From assembly GCF_037392515.1 (NCBI RefSeq), contig NC_090280.1:24495118-24559117 (forward strand): 64,000 nt of DNA. The letters run 5' to 3'. The notes below the pieces were generated by a model, which saw only the letters and a program-made list of their open reading frames with translations, made no database searches and was not told the DNA's origin. This document shows positions 12,201 through 20,400 of the stretch, in pieces. How positions within the stretch are numbered: the stretch's first letter is position 1; every line of letters starts with the position of its first letter. Made by a program: the position numbers and the translations under genes. Origin of the DNA: Haliotis asinina (lineage: Eukaryota > Mollusca > Gastropoda > Lepetellida > Haliotidae).

Positions 12201-12366
12201 AAACGGTAAATAGAATCAGAAGTCGATAACAATGGATGCAAAAGCAAATGCGGAAAAATAATACGTAAATTAACTCTACCACGGATTCAAAATATATGTC
12301 AGTTTTCGAAGACAGATACATACCAAAACCACATAGTGTAACGGCCACAGAGGAAAACAGAAACAT
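3020..12366 (-). CDS. ITIM-bearing Ig-superfamily transmembrane receptor (8 exons)
   Basis: Predicted single-pass cell-surface receptor of about 460 residues. Coding exons, in order: 12366-12324, 12191-11853, 11485-11186, 10138-9881, 9422-9297, 8079-8032, 4458-4379 and 3223-3020. Junctions are phase 1 throughout except the last, which is phase 0. Domains: signal peptide, V-like Ig, two C2-like Ig domains, transmembrane helix, then a tail with VYATV, LTYADL and VVYEEI. The last two fit the ITIM consensus [ILVS]xYxx[ILV] and lie 26 residues apart, a spacing suited to tandem-SH2 phosphatases such as SHP-2. In vertebrates such tails make inhibitory receptors (SIRP, Siglec, PD-1 types). Seen: frames, splice sites, motifs. 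Inferred: inhibitory signalling. Ligand unknown. No stop codon or frameshift was found in the chain. The exact borders of the 9.4-kb and 8.0-kb exons are least certain. Confidence 0.78.
4100..4260 (+). mobile_element. tRNA-derived SINE
   Basis: Head has an A box (TGGCCTAGTGG) and B box (GGTTCGATTAC) of a tRNA promoter. The body ends 'gaaagcggcgtaaaaccaaactcactcactcactc', the tail typical of abalone repeats. Lies in the last intron of the ITIM receptor, opposite strand. Confidence 0.8.
4379..4458 (-). CDS. Exon 7: cytoplasmic exon with YxxV tyrosine
   Basis: 80 nt, acceptor TTTTCCACAG|TG and donor TCG|GTAAGTG, phase 1 in and phase 0 out. Encodes SDVYATVQK and then AYAGAGPS. VYATV is a YxxV site, but the residue at Y-2 is Asp, so it is an SH2-type or ITSM-like site and not a strict ITIM. 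Confidence 0.68.
5054..5206 (-). mobile_element. tRNA-derived SINE
   Basis: Reverse copy of the family at 4100: tail 'gctttacgccgcttt' on the left and tRNA head (complement of 'ggggcggtggggtagtctagtgg') on the right. Confidence 0.78.
5383..5470 (-). mobile_element. SINE-like remnant
   Basis: 'ccgcactcagcaatatcccagctatggc' matches the tail of the second dispersed repeat family seen at 48134, then the match decays. Confidence 0.5.
5610..6478. repeat. 24-bp minisatellite (about 35 units)
   Basis: Unit 'cacccaatcctaaacactgc' plus 'ttgt'. The 24-bp period makes open frames on both strands (HPILNTAC repeats), but these are a product of the repeat and not genes. Short units lacking 'tgcttgt' occur near 5970 and 6385 in the same context, an offset of 411 bp. 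Intronic. Confidence 0.93.
6720..6872 (-). mobile_element. tRNA-derived SINE, diverged
   Basis: 'ggatttacgccgcttttagcattc' tail and tRNA-like head ending 'aacgctttagccactgggccaccc' on the reverse strand. Confidence 0.72.
7079..7103. repeat. Perfect 10-bp inverted repeat (hairpin)
   Basis: TATCTTCCGG, five-base spacer ACAAA, then CCGGAAGATA. No gene or transposon boundary is evident on either side. Confidence 0.7.
7196..7396 (+). repeat. G-rich minisatellite with G-quadruplex potential
   Basis: About 60-bp imprecise units built on 'ggcgtgtggcggttgggtgg' and 'aggtaggggttggg'. Near 7206-7237 the run GGGG-TA-GGGG-TT-GGG-AA-GGGG-A-GGGG meets the usual four-tract quadruplex pattern. The Pro/Thr-rich frame on the other strand is a repeat by-product. 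Confidence 0.8.
7734..7886 (+). mobile_element. tRNA-derived SINE, diverged
   Basis: Body 'ttgagtacaatgtgtgaaatccatttctggtg' and tail 'acggcgtataactaaactcac' match the copy at 4100; the tRNA head is decayed. Confidence 0.68.
8032..8079 (-). CDS. Exon 6: small cytoplasmic exon
   Basis: 48 nt in phase 1 with a strong donor G|GTAAGTG. Encodes DRSMADNEAQFQQDPS. The acceptor (CTGGAG|AC) is chosen because it keeps phase 1 with exon 5; the nearby CGCAG|TA would break the frame. The ADNE start recalls the ADEN start of the tail exon at 60143 on the other strand, suggesting related tails. Confidence 0.5.
8335..9040. repeat. 26-bp minisatellite, interrupted
   Basis: Unit 'aacttgtaggagtaactctg' plus 'tacctt', repeated with substitutions. 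Split by a non-repeat segment at about 8605-8778. Lies in the intron between exons 5 and 6 of the ITIM receptor. Confidence 0.85.
8605..8778 (+). mobile_element. Probable SINE fragment inside minisatellite
   Basis: 'gccttgagcaagcactagtt' and 'tgtgcgctatataaatatcc' look like the 3' part of a tRNA-type SINE common in aquatic invertebrates. It interrupts the 26-bp repeat array. Family assignment is from memory. Confidence 0.4.
9297..9422 (-). CDS. Exon 5: transmembrane segment
   Basis: Short stalk (ESGVDP), then about 23 hydrophobic residues (CSVLIVVIAFVIVAVVF) and the stop-transfer stretch RRNR. Donor G|GTACTG is phase 1. A second acceptor giving a start at 9394-9395 keeps the same frame and only shortens the stalk. 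There is no charged residue inside the membrane segment, so it shows no signal for pairing with an ITAM adaptor. Confidence 0.72.
9423..9880. other. Intron 4 of ITIM receptor, no other feature
   Basis: AT-rich spacer with good splice sites at each end and no repeat I recognise. Confidence 0.55.
9881..10138 (-). CDS. Exon 4: membrane-proximal C2-like Ig domain
   Basis: 258 nt, phase 1 to phase 1, acceptor ATATTCCAG|AT and donor C|GTAAGG. Contains LTVIC, core VTWWD and SGQYTC. Two extra cysteines (SADCNPAC) sit before the core Trp and could form a second local disulfide. Ends NLTLEVL, the usual G strand before a stalk. Confidence 0.82.
10139..11185. other. Intron 3 of ITIM receptor, no other feature
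   Basis: No coding or repeat signal found. The short reading frame at 10426-10614 on the plus strand has no family resemblance. Confidence 0.5.
11186..11485 (-). CDS. Exon 3: C2-like Ig domain
   Basis: Exactly 300 nt, phase 1 to phase 1, acceptor TTGTTCACAG|AA and donor C|GTGAGT. Encodes a complete Ig domain with VTLTC, core YIWRR and DNYSC. It starts with a Pro/Thr-rich linker (PATPTITGP), as at domain borders in CD22- and nectin-like receptors. Confidence 0.83.
11575..11692 (-). pseudogene. Partial duplicate of V-domain exon end
   Basis: The segment 11575-11692 repeats 11755-11895: both carry 'catttgaagaattca(t/c)cgtt', 'atataggc', then a minus-strand exon end encoding ENV-GCRQV-VVA followed by a donor GTAAGT or GTCAGT. 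Only about 13 codons of the exon copy remain, so it cannot form a domain. A third partial copy of the noncoding part lies near 11727. Confidence 0.6.
11853..12191 (-). CDS. Exon 2: V-like Ig domain
   Basis: 339 nt, phase 1 to phase 1, acceptor TATACAG|CT and donor C|GTCAGT. Encodes one V-set-like Ig domain: NFSC (B-strand Cys), YVW (core Trp) and DAGTYYC (F-strand motif). Several N-glycosylation sequons (NMT, NFS, NGS, NVT) fit an extracellular position. A partial copy of its 3' end lies in the next intron at about 11652-11692. Confidence 0.82.
12324..12366 (-). CDS. Exon 1: signal peptide of Ig receptor
   Basis: Starts at the ATG giving MFLFSSVAVTLCGF and ends in phase 1 at donor G|GTATGT. 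Joined to exon 2 it gives a compact signal peptide with a likely cleavage after ALAS. An upstream in-frame ATG at 12462 would add 32 residues rich in His, Asn and Arg, unlike a signal sequence, so the internal Met is preferred. Confidence 0.65.
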
Positions 12367-12491
12367 AGTCACCACTGTGGCGAGTAAAAACTGACAGGTA
12401 CGGTTTCTGATATTATGTGTCACATTATGTAGTTTCACTAGATGATACTTCCCTATAAACATTTCCCGGTGAACCTGACGTTATGCTACGA

Positions 12492-12500
12492 TATTATATA
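12492..12500 (-). promoter_or_regulatory. Candidate TATA box of ITIM receptor
   Basis: The minus strand reads GAGTATATAATATCG about 125 nt before the chosen ATG. A TATATAA here would place the transcription start near 12465. This is a motif match only. Confidence 0.3.
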
Positions 12501-12639
12501 CTCTTGTGTGAATATGTCCTCCCTTAAAGCCCACAGTGTATCATTATGGTCGTTTCATAGATTTGGTTGATATATAGAGGATAATATCAATTAAAACACG
12601 TCACTTCAGTCAATCACTCAGTGGTTAAAACATGTTTGA

Positions 12640-12745
12640 GGGTTTTGTCCAAGGATCCTCATTTGGGTGTTTGGTCCTTATGGGTTTTCTCCTAAGGGAT
12701 TTTTTGGTCCCAGGAGACTTTCGTCCACCTTTTTTCTGTTTTTTT
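12640..12745. repeat. 'ttttgtcc'-type short repeats
   Basis: 'gggttttgtccaaggatcctcatttggg' and following GGT-CC motifs match, in reverse, the block at 31190-31255. A dispersed repeat of unknown class. Confidence 0.45.
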
Positions 12746-12897
12746 TTTGTCATACGGTCACAATTATTTCATGTCAATTCTGCTGCTAATAGTGACCTTG
12801 AAAACGCATCACCTTTCTAATCACATTTAAGCGGGTTTTTTTTCAAAGGAAATCGTTGGAATGAATAGAAACCCCGATTATTCTGTCCGTCTACGTT

Positions 12898-12948
12898 GTG
12901 ACTGAAATATTGCCGATGTGACAGTAAATCTTAACTCACTCACTCACG
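12898..12948 (+). mobile_element. SINE-like tail remnant
   Basis: 'actgaaatattgccgatgtg' and then 'acagtaaatcttaactcactcactcac'. The reverse of this sequence appears at 32349. Confidence 0.5.
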
Positions 12949-12949
12949 T

Positions 12950-13522
12950 TTTAGTTGTCACTCAGTCTTTCAGATTCATAAAGGCCAATCAACATGGTCA
13001 GACTTACCCGACAAAAGACAAACACGCGAGATACCATGACACGTGATGCCCAGACTTACTCCTAATGCCCTGCCAAAGTCTCTTGATTCCTTTTATGAAT
13101 ATTGCACTAATTGACAACTCAACGTAAATGTATAAAACACAAAACTCATAGTATTTGGTTCAGGCCCAGGTTAAATCGAAAAATGATATTTACATTTGGG
13201 GAGAAATGTATATCTAGGTATAAAACTACACAGAAGCAAAAACGGTTACTAGCATGAGTGAAAACGCGTCAAAAGGCTATGAATAGCCTGCTGAAAAAGT
13301 AAAAATACTGAATTTACCTCTTGATTGTTTATTACCGGCATTTGATCGGCATATTAGTGGGAGACGTAAAACGTAGTCATGGGTAACAGTAGGGTTGCTG
13401 TTGTCACTAACTGTAACGTCATACTCATGATGTCGACCTATCTATTACAGCTGTGCGGCGCCTATGACGACACTTAGTTTTCATTAACCACCTGAAGAGT
13501 CGTGGAACGGCGAAGATCTTGT

Positions 13523-13524
<2 letters not shown>
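12950..13524. other. Spacer upstream of the ITIM receptor
   Basis: No gene or repeat recognised between the SINE remnant and the microsatellite. Confidence 0.45.

Positions 13525-13588
<64 letters not shown>
13525..13588. repeat. (AC)n microsatellite
   Basis: 32 uninterrupted AC units that end exactly where the left LTR begins (TGTTACGG). The far side of the retrotransposon also continues as 'caaacacacaca', so the array was probably the insertion target. Confidence 0.95.
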
Positions 13589-13590
<2 letters not shown>

Positions 13591-14206
13591 TTACGGTTAA
13601 GAATTTTCCCAGACAAACCCCCTGTGAACCAGCAAAACAGAGCAAACACAAGTCTAAAACATTCAAAGTTTGTATTATTTAGTAAAGAGAGCAAGTTATA
13701 CAAAGTCACAATTCAATTATACAATATCGATTTCAAATACAATACAAATGAGACAAAATCTAAGGCAATGTGTCACAAGATATGTAGTAAACACACGAAA
13801 GTCTTAGCGGGAGAGAGAAACAGTCATACAGAATGCAACACAGTAAGCAGTCTGACGGTGGCTATGGAGATGAAGTGTTGGCAGCGATTGATGATGGTGT
13901 AACGTAATGTGACTGTGTCCGTCCCAACACGGCAACCATCCCATACATATACCTTCAGTCATTTCGAGCACATAACCATCGCCACCAACGTGGAGAGATA
14001 TAGAACAATGTCGTCGCTTCGTGTTGTTTTACAAAAGAGAGGTAACTCTAAAATACTGCCTTTGAGGCGTACCACTTAAATAATTTTCAGTAGGAAATGT
14101 GACCCATAATAACGAACAGTAAAACCTTTAATACTGTAACCCAATAACAAGTACCGCAATAATAATTAATAACTACTCAAATCACGGAAAACACACTCTC
14201 CTAACA
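13589..14206 (-). repeat. 3' LTR of Gmr1-like element
   Basis: Begins TGTTACGG and ends CCTAACA on the plus strand, so the ends are TGTT...AACA in either reading. Long aligned blocks shared with 23730-24323 include 'gcgtaccacttaaataattttc'-type and 'acaatatcgatttcaaata'-type segments. Confidence 0.88.
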
Positions 14207-14229
14207 CTCTCCCTCTTGAGGAAAAAAAG
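14207..14229 (-). promoter_or_regulatory. Polypurine tract
   Basis: The minus strand reads CCTCAAGAGGGAGAG directly against the 3' LTR, the expected place for plus-strand DNA priming in LTR elements. Confidence 0.75.
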
Positions 14230-14375
14230 TTTCGTAGAAACTTTCTGTTACAATCATAGCAATAATAATATAATAACATGACATATAATAATATGAGTAA
14301 TATGAAAAACTTCTTGCAGAATTACTGCGACATAATGCAGATACATACATACAGCATCATCAAGTCATCATGCAT

Positions 14376-16971
14376 TTATACCCTGGAAAGTGCATCGGCA
14401 CAAACATTGTCTTTGCCTTTAATGTGTTGGATCGCAAGATTGAACCCTTGCAAGGTCAAACTCCACCTCATAAGTCTTTGGTTCTTGTTCTTCATTTTGT
14501 GAAGAAAAGTCAAGGAATTGTGATTAGTAAAACACTTCAATTGGCAAAGTGGTGGTACCAAGGTGCACTTCAAAATGTCTCTTTCTCAGTGGTAGAATAA
14601 TTTCTTTGGTGCTCGTCAAATTTGATTACACGATGCCACTTAGAAAGTGGTCAAATGCAACATATGTCATATTTGGGATTTCACTTTCTCAGTAAAGTAC
14701 AAATTCGAACCCGCACCCTCAGAGTCAGACACCTACTCGCCAGCACACAAAGTCAGCCAAATTTCTTTGAAAAATAACAAACTGGATGTTCAGTTCCTGA
14801 ATCATCCTCTTGAATCAGGACAGCACCTGCACCTACACCACTGGCATCAACTCGCAACTTAAATACTTTCTCAAAACCTGGTGCCTGTAATGCTGGAGAA
14901 TTCATGGGTATGGCTTTGACTTTTTCAAATGCAGTCTGACAACTGCCATCCCACCGAAATTTTACCTTTTCCCCAAAAAGGTTGGTAAGTGGTGATACAA
15001 CATCTGAGACGTTTTGACCAAACTTTCTGTAATAGCCAGCCATACCCAAGAATCTCATGACTTCTCTCTTAGATTGAGGCACTGGAAAATGTACAATTGC
15101 TTCAACTTTAGCATGAACTGGTTGTACCTGGCCGTGCCCTGCAACATGCCCTAAAATTCAACTTGTGCCTTCAAAATTCACACCTGGTGAGATTCACAGT
15201 TAACTTGGCCTGAAACAGTCTTTGGAAGAAAGCAGGAGTCCTTTTCAGATGGTCATCCAACTCAATGTCATAATAATCGATGACATCATACATGTAAGGC
15301 TTGACACGACCAAGGCCTGATGTGACATTGTTGACAAGTCTCTGGAACGTTGGTGGAGCGTTCTTCAGACCAAACGGCATCACTTTGTATTGATACAGTC
15401 CATCTGGAGTAGCGAATGCCGATATTTTCCTTGCACGGTCTGTGAGTGGAATCTGCCAGAAGTCCTTCAGTAAAACGTATGCGATAAAAAGGGTTTTATG
15501 GCTTCTGTAACTCGTCAATGCTTACAGGCACTGATGAGAGTTGCAGCTCGCGTGTATTCTGGTAGCGTTGTTGAGTGCTTCGAATGTTTTCCTAGTTCAG
15601 TCAGTCAGTCCGTCTGTTGTGGCTAAATGCCACATGTTTTAGTTATCCAGGCCAATCACTGATAGCCAAACTTTCTTCATCCGGGTAGTCGCTCGGACCG
15701 GGTATATAAGCACTGGAGCGCCTGTCACTAATGAGTCCGTGACGACCAGTAACTGGTTGGAGGTGAGAGCTCCCCACTCCGTACGTTCTGCATCAGAACG
15801 AAACCCTTTTCCCACCCCCTCTTAATATGTTTGATTAACAATAAAGTTGTAATTGTTAGAGATAATGTAGTGCCAACAGAGTGAATGGATTCATTTATGA
15901 CAGCTTAGTGACTCCATGTACTCCGTTTTAGTTGTAAAATAGTAGAGGTTAGAGCAAGTAGGAAAGTAAAAGTCGTATGTAGAGTCTGATTTAGTTGGGT
16001 TTTTGCGGGAGGATTTTAAGCACCTTTATTCTTTTTTAACATGGTGCATTGTAAGTTTACTGCAGAATCTAGTTGAGTTAGCATCAGTTGTGACACAGTT
16101 TGTAGAAGTCGTGAGTTGTTGTCCCACGTTGACTTGTAGCAGTTAGATGTTTACTGCAGAACCTAGCTGAGTTCGCATCAGTCGTGTTACAGTTTGTAGC
16201 AGTCGTGAGTTGTTGTCTCACATTGAGTTATAGCAGTTAGTTGGTTACTTCTAAGTAAGTGGCATGTAGACGTTGCGGGTTGTTGATGCATATTACTGTT
16301 GAATCGAGCGGGCACCAGACCTGACTCGTGAATGTTATCTGTGAGACATTGTAATTTTTGCAGAACTTAGTCAGGTTGGTATTAGTTGTGGGAAATGCTT
16401 CTGACTTGCCTCTGTGTTATGTTTTCATAAAGCTTTAAGGTTCTTATAGGTGCAATTATTTACACTATGTTATGATAATAAATAATCTTTGTTAAAGCTA
16501 TATTGAGTTCAGTTGTCATTCACCCCGCAACAAAAAGTGGAAAGAACCTGGGGTGGTAGTACGAGCTTGGCCATCAAAGTTTCCATGAAACACCTTTTTA
16601 TAAAAACACACAACGCAAAGTCCATTGATGGCCAGACCCGTCCTATTACATTTACTTATATACCTAGCTTGACCAATGCGATCAATGCAATCGTCCATTC
16701 TCGGAATAGAATACCAATCAGTTCGTGAGAGTGCATTGACAGCTTTCATGTCAGCACAGCAGCGCCAACCACCTCCACTCTACGGCACAAGAACACATGG
16801 TGAACTCCACGGACTGTCACTGGGTTCAGTGATGTCAATGTCCAGCATGTATTGCACCTCTTTCCGCAGAATTTCACGCTTCACTGGATTCATCCGATAT
16901 GGGTGTTGTTTTACAGGCAGAGCATCACTTACATCTATATCATGGCTAACAACATCAGTTCGACCAGGCAC
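14376..16971 (-). pseudogene. Reverse transcriptase and RNase H of Gmr1-like element
   Basis: Read 16971 to 14376. The RT start has VPGRTDVVSHDI and DSPWSSPCVLVP, then NALSRTDWYSIPRMDDCIDRIG to about 16655. After an insertion it resumes near 15490 with LLKDFWQIPL and YKVMPFGLKNAPPTFQRL. The catalytic YxDD box reads YMYD, so one Asp is lost. The RNase H segment has VDASGVGAGAVL and ends IQHIKGKDNVCADALSRV, typical of gypsy elements. Several frameshifts. The region 15490-16655 is foreign. Confidence 0.85.
15490..16655 (+). mobile_element. LTR-like insertion inside the RT region
   Basis: The gypsy RT frame stops matching at about 16655 and resumes near 15490. Between them, 15615-16532 looks like an LTR: ends TGTTG and CAACA, TATATAA at 15703-15709, AATAAA at 15840 and 16479. 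No target repeat or coding region is clear. Two copies of a 94-bp direct repeat ('tttactgcagaa(t/c)ctag') start at 16056 and 16150. Probably a solo or truncated LTR of another element. Confidence 0.5.
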
Positions 16972-17030
16972 ATCAAGAAGTAAGTGACAGAACTCCGGCC
17001 CAGATTGAAGATCTACAGCATATATCAGGT

Positions 17031-18197
17031 GTACTACGTTCCAGCTACAGTTTTAAATTCTTAACATGGAATATAGAGGGTTTTCTGTCAAAGGTCGACA
17101 ACCCCGATTTTATTGCTTATATACATAACTTTGAGTTTATCTGCCTAGTGGAAACATTTCTCGATAATTTAACAGCAATAACCCAGTTCTCTGCTTACGA
17201 CTTGTACACATCCAAAGCTCATAGAATAGCAAAGGCTGGAAGATTATCTGGCGGAGTGGTCGTTTTGTTGAAAAGCACTCTAGCTAGTAAATGCCAACAC
17301 ATTTCTCTAGATATTGACAATGTTGTCTGTATCAAACTAGATAAAAGTACAGTTGGCAACAATAAAGATGTCCGTGTATTTGCAACATATGTACCTCCTA
17401 TCGGCTCAACGTTTTATGTTTCAGCCGACCGCACAACCGCTGTCGATAATATTGACCAGTGGCTGACAGACCATTCAGACCACGGATGTGACGTCATCAT
17501 TTGCGGAGATTTGAACGCTCGTGTAGGTGTCCATAACAACCCACCAGACACACTCGACCTCCACGGTCTAGACGAACCTGCATTCCCGGAGGAACCCTCA
17601 GTGCCTGTAAATGAAAGACATTCATGCGACAGTTCTGTCAACACCTTTGGTCGTAAACTGATTGACTTTTGCTTTTCTCATAATTTGTATATCTTTAACG
17701 GCAAAACGTCAAGTGACAATACAGGAGAATTTACAAATATATCCCAACAAGGTTGTAGCGTAGTTGACTACTTTATTGGTACTGCTGATTTATTCTATAT
17801 CCAACATGATGTTATAGTCGATTCTAGAGTTGAATCTAAACATATGCCCGTGATTCTCTGTGTCGACTCGGTAACAGCTTCTACTCGTAAACTTGCGAAT
17901 GATATATCTTTTAAGCCTATGCCACATGCCGAAGGCAGTTTTACTTTCAAGTGGAATGATAACAAGGCATCGGAATTTTTAATTTCCCTTAGTAACTCAT
18001 GTCCCTCACTTCAAGATATGGTGGATGAAGTTGACGGTAACCTTAACAACAGTTTAGATATGTTTGTGAAAGCAGTTCATTCCGCATCTCAATGTATGAA
18101 AAAATCCCTTAAAAGTAGGTCAGTTGGCGATAACACAGGATTTTATACTCTGAAATGTAAAAAAGCTAAGCGAGAAGCACGACAGCATTTGAGATGA
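17031..18197 (+). pseudogene. LINE apurinic-type endonuclease domain
   Basis: Open frame with the AP-endonuclease blocks LTWNIEGF (near 17060), LVETFL, VFATYVPP, IICGDLNARVG (near 17500) and SKHMPVIL (near 17840). The frame runs into the linker before RT and stops at TGA 18195. The domain is complete, but separated from the RT by stops around 18200-18320. It would nick the target DNA to start reverse transcription. Confidence 0.85.
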
Positions 18198-18319
18198 TTT
18201 AGACGTCACAAATCATGTGAAAATAAACGTGCCTACTTCAAGATGAGAAACAAATATAAAGAGTAAAGAATATTTCCAGACGTGATAACAGAAACTGTAA
18301 TATTGAACTTGATAGCTGA

Positions 18320-20376
18320 TTGAATCATTTTAAGAATGTATTCCAAAGCATAGATCTACTTGCCGCTAATAATGATACATCCGTCCAAGATGACAATCTA
18401 CTTGAAGATCTTGATTTAGACATTCTTGAAGCACCCATAACTAATAAAGAAAATCATGATGGAATCCAGCACTTAAAGAATGGTAAATCCCCAAGCAATG
18501 ATCATACCATAATTGAACTGTTAAAATGTTCAGAAGCCGTTATTATCCCGTTCTTGGGCAAATTATTTAACAAGTTGTTCAATGATACTTTATTTCCTGA
18601 CCAGTGGTCAAGCCAATTATCATCCCTCTACATAAAAAGGGTAATAGAGACAATCCTGACAACTATAGAGGGATATCTATACTCTGCACTTTGAGTAAAA
18701 TTTACACATGCATACTTAATGCAAGATTGACAAATTGGGCTACCCTAAGAGACAAATTGACAGAAACTCAGGCTGGTTTTAGAAACGGATGTTCAGCAGC
18801 AGATCACATTTTCACATCATATGCTATCATTCAGAAAACCATACTGAAGAAGAAAAACAAGGTATATGTCGTCTTTGTCGATTTCCGAAAGGCCTTTGAC
18901 CCTATCGACCGTAAAAAACTATGGCAATGTCTTTATGCAACTGGTTTAGATGGAAAGATGCTTAGAGCACTGAAAACTATTTATAATTCGGTTAAAGCCT
19001 GTGTAAAAAGTAATAATATTTTATCAGATTATTTTGATTGCCCAATAGGATTAAGGCAGGGATGTATTCTACATCCACTCCTCTTCTCGTTTTTTATCAA
19101 TGAATTGTCATTAGAAATCACACAACACGGAAAATTTGGTGTGCAGTTATTTCCAGATATGCTAGAAATCCTGTTATTACCGTTTGCCGATGATGCTGTT
19201 CTAGTTTCTGACGCTATATCGAGGTTACAAAGGCAATTAACAATTTTAGAATCATATGCTGACACGTGGGGGTTGACTGTCAATCTAGAGAAAACCCAGA
19301 TTGTTGTTTTTAGGAGAGGTGGACCCTTAGCCAGAAATGAGAAATGGTTTTATAAAGGTGAACGTGTTTTAACAGTTGACTCTATCGATATCTAGGTATT
19401 CTTTTTTCATCTTCTTGTAAATTCAATACATGTACATTAGATTTATCATCTCGGGGTAAAAGGGCACTGCTAGAAGTACTACACCACTTACATAAACTGG
19501 ATAATGTTGACTATTCTGTATTTTTCCAAATATTTGATACCCAAATTCAGCCAATTCTTTTGTATGGTGCCGAAGTGTGGGGCATTAATCAATTTTATAA
19601 GATTGAAAATGTACATTTAACTGCATGTAAGAAGTTCCTAAATGTTGTCCCCAGACACCAAATGTGATTGTTTATGGTGAATGTGGACGTTACCCACTGT
19701 ATATAAATGAACAGTGTTGTTTTATAAAATACTGGCTTAAACTGGTAAATATGCATCAACAAAGAATCAAAAAAAAAGCTTGTGATATGTTAATGTATTA
19801 CGATAACTGTGGTTATGTTAACTATGTTTCATATGTGCGTAATTTATTGTTTTCATATGGCTTTGGTTATGTTTGGTTATTTCAAGGTGTTGGTAACGAA
19901 TCCCAGTTTTTTTTTCAAATGTTCAAAAGAGTCGCAGTTGACATGTATATACAGACATGGAATAGTACCATGGAAGAAAGTTCAAGGTATAAGCTATACA
20001 GACAATACAAAAGCCTATTAGAGCCGGAAAAATATCTGACTATGCTAACAAATAAAAATACAGAAATATTCTTACTAGGATCAGAGCGGGCATTCTAAAA
20101 CTAAAGGCTAATGAGGGAAGGTGGTTGGGAGTTGATTCTAATCAACGCATTTGTTCTATATGTAATAAGGGAATAGAAGATGAATTTCACTTTATCCTTA
20201 TATGTGAATGCTACAATAATCTAAGAACCTATTATTTACCACAAATGTATAATCACAATCCGTCTACCTATAAATTCAAGCAATTACTGTCTTCCACATC
20301 ATCTGAGTTATTGAATAGTCTTTGTAAATATTTATGTTTGAGCTTTGAGCTACGTCAGTGGTTGGTTAATGGATAG
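18320..20376 (+). pseudogene. LINE reverse transcriptase and C-terminal domain
   Basis: Starts with the RT linker (IQHLKNGKSPSNDH). A frameshift lies near 18605, then IIPLHKKGNRDNPDNYRG, QAGFRNGCSA, VVFVDFRKAFD and the catalytic FADDAVLV (near 19185). Further frame changes at about 19395 and 19660. The C-terminal part has LLYGAEVWG and a zinc-knuckle-like CSIC...H...C stretch near 20155-20210. Broken by at least three frameshifts or stops. Confidence 0.85.
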
Positions 20377-20400
20377 CACATTTGTATCCCATGGTGCCTC

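Noticed and set aside
13425..13709. CV/TH dipeptide-repeat frames
   Set aside because: Translation of the (AC)n microsatellite.
15728..15770. Hammerhead ribozyme at 'ctaatgagtccgtgacgacc'
   Set aside because: CUGAUGA reads CUAAUGA and the GAAA box after stem II is absent, so the catalytic core is incomplete. Kept only as a remark on the LTR-like insertion.
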